Source of the DNA: Desulfocapsa sp.
GTDB taxonomy: Bacteria > Desulfobacterota > Desulfobulbia > Desulfobulbales > Desulfocapsaceae
Direction of reading: 5' to 3'
NCBI GenBank assembly: GCA_029935135.1
Contig: JAOZKX010000094.1
Location: 1-7,361, forward strand
DNA length: 7,361 nt
Shown here piece after piece: positions 6,427-7,361 of the stretch. The stretch's first letter is position 1. Every line of letters starts with the position of its first letter. The notes under the pieces were generated by a model. It saw nothing but the letters and a program-made list of their open reading frames with translations, was not told where the DNA came from and did not search any database. The position numbers and the translations under genes were made by a program.

Positions 6427-6524
6427 ACCGGCAACTATAAGTAGTAATCAGAGAGAATGTCTATTGTGCTGTTGCTGTGACACTTGCCTGTGAATGTTTT
6501 TGTAACCATTTAACTTTTGGTATT
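6427..6524 (+). other. Spacer between the DUF169 and MFS genes
   Basis: No terminator is evident: there is no GC-rich hairpin followed by T residues. The stretch has tandem TGCTGT repeats (6467-6478) and two CTGTGA direct repeats 13 bases apart (6475-6480 and 6488-6493). TGTGACA (6476-6482) is complementary to TGTCACA across the MFS start codon (6526-6532). No well-spaced promoter hexamers were found, so readthrough from DUF169 is the simplest view. Confidence 0.4.
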
Positions 6525-7361
6525 ATGTCACACAACAAACACTTTCTCTATCTCTGGCTTGTCAATATCACCGCCACCCTGGCCATCGAACTCTTTACGG
6601 TTACGATTTTGGTATCCATTTTTGAACAGACGGCATCCACTCTGCTGGCTGCCGGTGCTATGGTGGCACGAACCCTGCCCCCATTTTTGCTCGGGCCTCT
6701 TGCTGGCGTACTGGTTGACCGATTTCCCCGGAAAAACATGCTGATTTGCATGGGCCTGCTGCAACTCCTGCTGGTTGGAATGGCCATATTCTTTCTTCGA
6801 GGAGGCGGTAATATATCGATTACCACCATTTATCTCATTTTAGCCGGCCTCTCTGCTGCCGATACCTTCCATCGGCCTGCCCGTATGTCTCTTATTCCGT
6901 CCCTGGTCGACCAGGGCCATTTAGTCAGAGCCAACAGTTTCATCCTGGCCTCCAATCAGATCATGATGGCTGTTTCCTATACGGTTGGCGGTTGGCTTAT
7001 TTTGACCGTACCGCTCTTTCACATCGCCTTTGGGGTCCTCATTCTACTCGCCCTGGCAACTCTCACAGCAGTACCCATAGTAGAACCAGAACTCCACGAT
7101 GCAAAGAGTGTTGGCGAAAGGGAATCTTTTGTTAAATCTTTTCTCTCCGGCTGGCATTACTTGCGTGAACACCCCATTGCCAGACCATTAACAATTATGG
7201 AAACCGTGGAGCACATCCCCCATGGCATCTGGACCGGGGCCTTAATGCTGGCCTTTACCACAAAGGCCCTGCAGGGTGATGCAATGGATTGGGGATATCA
7301 GGCCACGGGGTATTTTACCGGTATGATCATCGGCTCCATTGGGGCACTAGCCATCAGCAAG
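6525..7361 (+). CDS. MFS transporter, exporter-like (3' end outside the window)
   Basis: The first 279 codons of a major facilitator are present and open to the window end; full members usually have about 400-430 residues. The N-terminus HFLYLWLVNITATLAIELFT (6-25) is the first helix. Loop 2-3 carries MFS motif A as GPLAGVLVDRFPRK (57-70), with the conserved D65, R66 and R69-K70. The segment AADTFHRPARMSLIPSLV (110-127) recalls the MFS_3 / EntS-like group, whose members export siderophores, drugs or other small molecules. The ATG at 6525 is chosen because the first helix starts right after it. It has no Shine-Dalgarno match; the frame is open upstream to 6441, with only a GTG at 6477 as an alternative. 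It may be cotranscribed with DUF169 and under the same TetR control. Substrate is unknown. Confidence 0.88.
   Translation, partial: MSHNKHFLYLWLVNITATLAIELFTVTILVSIFEQTASTLLAAGAMVARTLPPFLLGPLAGVLVDRFPRKNMLICMGLLQLLLVGMAIFFLRGGGNISITTIYLILAGLSAADTFHRPARMSLIPSLVDQGHLVRANSFILASNQIMMAVSYTVGGWLILTVPLFHIAFGVLILLALATLTAVPIVEPELHDAKSVGERESFVKSFLSGWHYLREHPIARPLTIMETVEHIPHGIWTGALMLAFTTKALQGDAMDWGYQATGYFTGMIIGSIGALAISK

Noticed and set aside
5997..6434. 145-codon minus-strand frame antisense to the DUF169 gene
   Set aside because: The plus-strand frame matches DUF169 throughout; the antisense frame has no recognisable features.
6528..6829. Short minus-strand and plus-strand frames at the start of the MFS gene
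   Set aside because: The plus frame from 6525 is open to the window end and carries MFS motif A; the others are shadows.

Overview
The window looks like a chromosomal segment of a Gram-negative bacterium. The solute-binding protein carries a Sec signal peptide with no lipobox cysteine, so it should be free in a periplasm. Moderate GC and the mix of genes would fit a Desulfobacterota (Desulfobulbales-like) genome. That assignment is a weak impression, and no marker gene is present to fix it.

Left block (14-4975, plus strand). A polar amino-acid-type ABC importer is encoded by a periplasmic binding protein, two permeases and an ATPase. Two 10-TM EamA/DMT-superfamily transporters, probably exporters, follow directly. 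A 313-base stretch (842-1154) with a strong nested hairpin separates the binding-protein gene from the first permease. From permease 1 onward all five genes overlap by 1 or 4 bases (TAATG, ATGA, TGATG, ATGA). They are therefore very likely one translationally coupled operon that joins an importer to two exporters.

Right block (4995-7361). A TetR-family repressor gene on the minus strand converges on the second EamA gene. It diverges from a DUF169-family gene of unknown function. The shared 127-base region holds a perfect 12-bp palindrome that sits between the -35 and -10 hexamers of the rightward promoter and overlaps the expected start of the leftward one, a typical autoregulatory TetR operator. 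Beyond DUF169, an MFS exporter-like gene starts at 6525 and runs off the window end.

Working model (inference). The left operon moves an amino acid or related small molecule in, and it or a product out. The right block is a TetR-controlled DUF169/MFS module, perhaps for efflux or response to a small ligand. No RNA gene, CRISPR array, insertion sequence or phage gene was seen. The region most likely to repay study is the importer/exporter operon with its structured leader, followed by the TetR-DUF169 intergenic operator.
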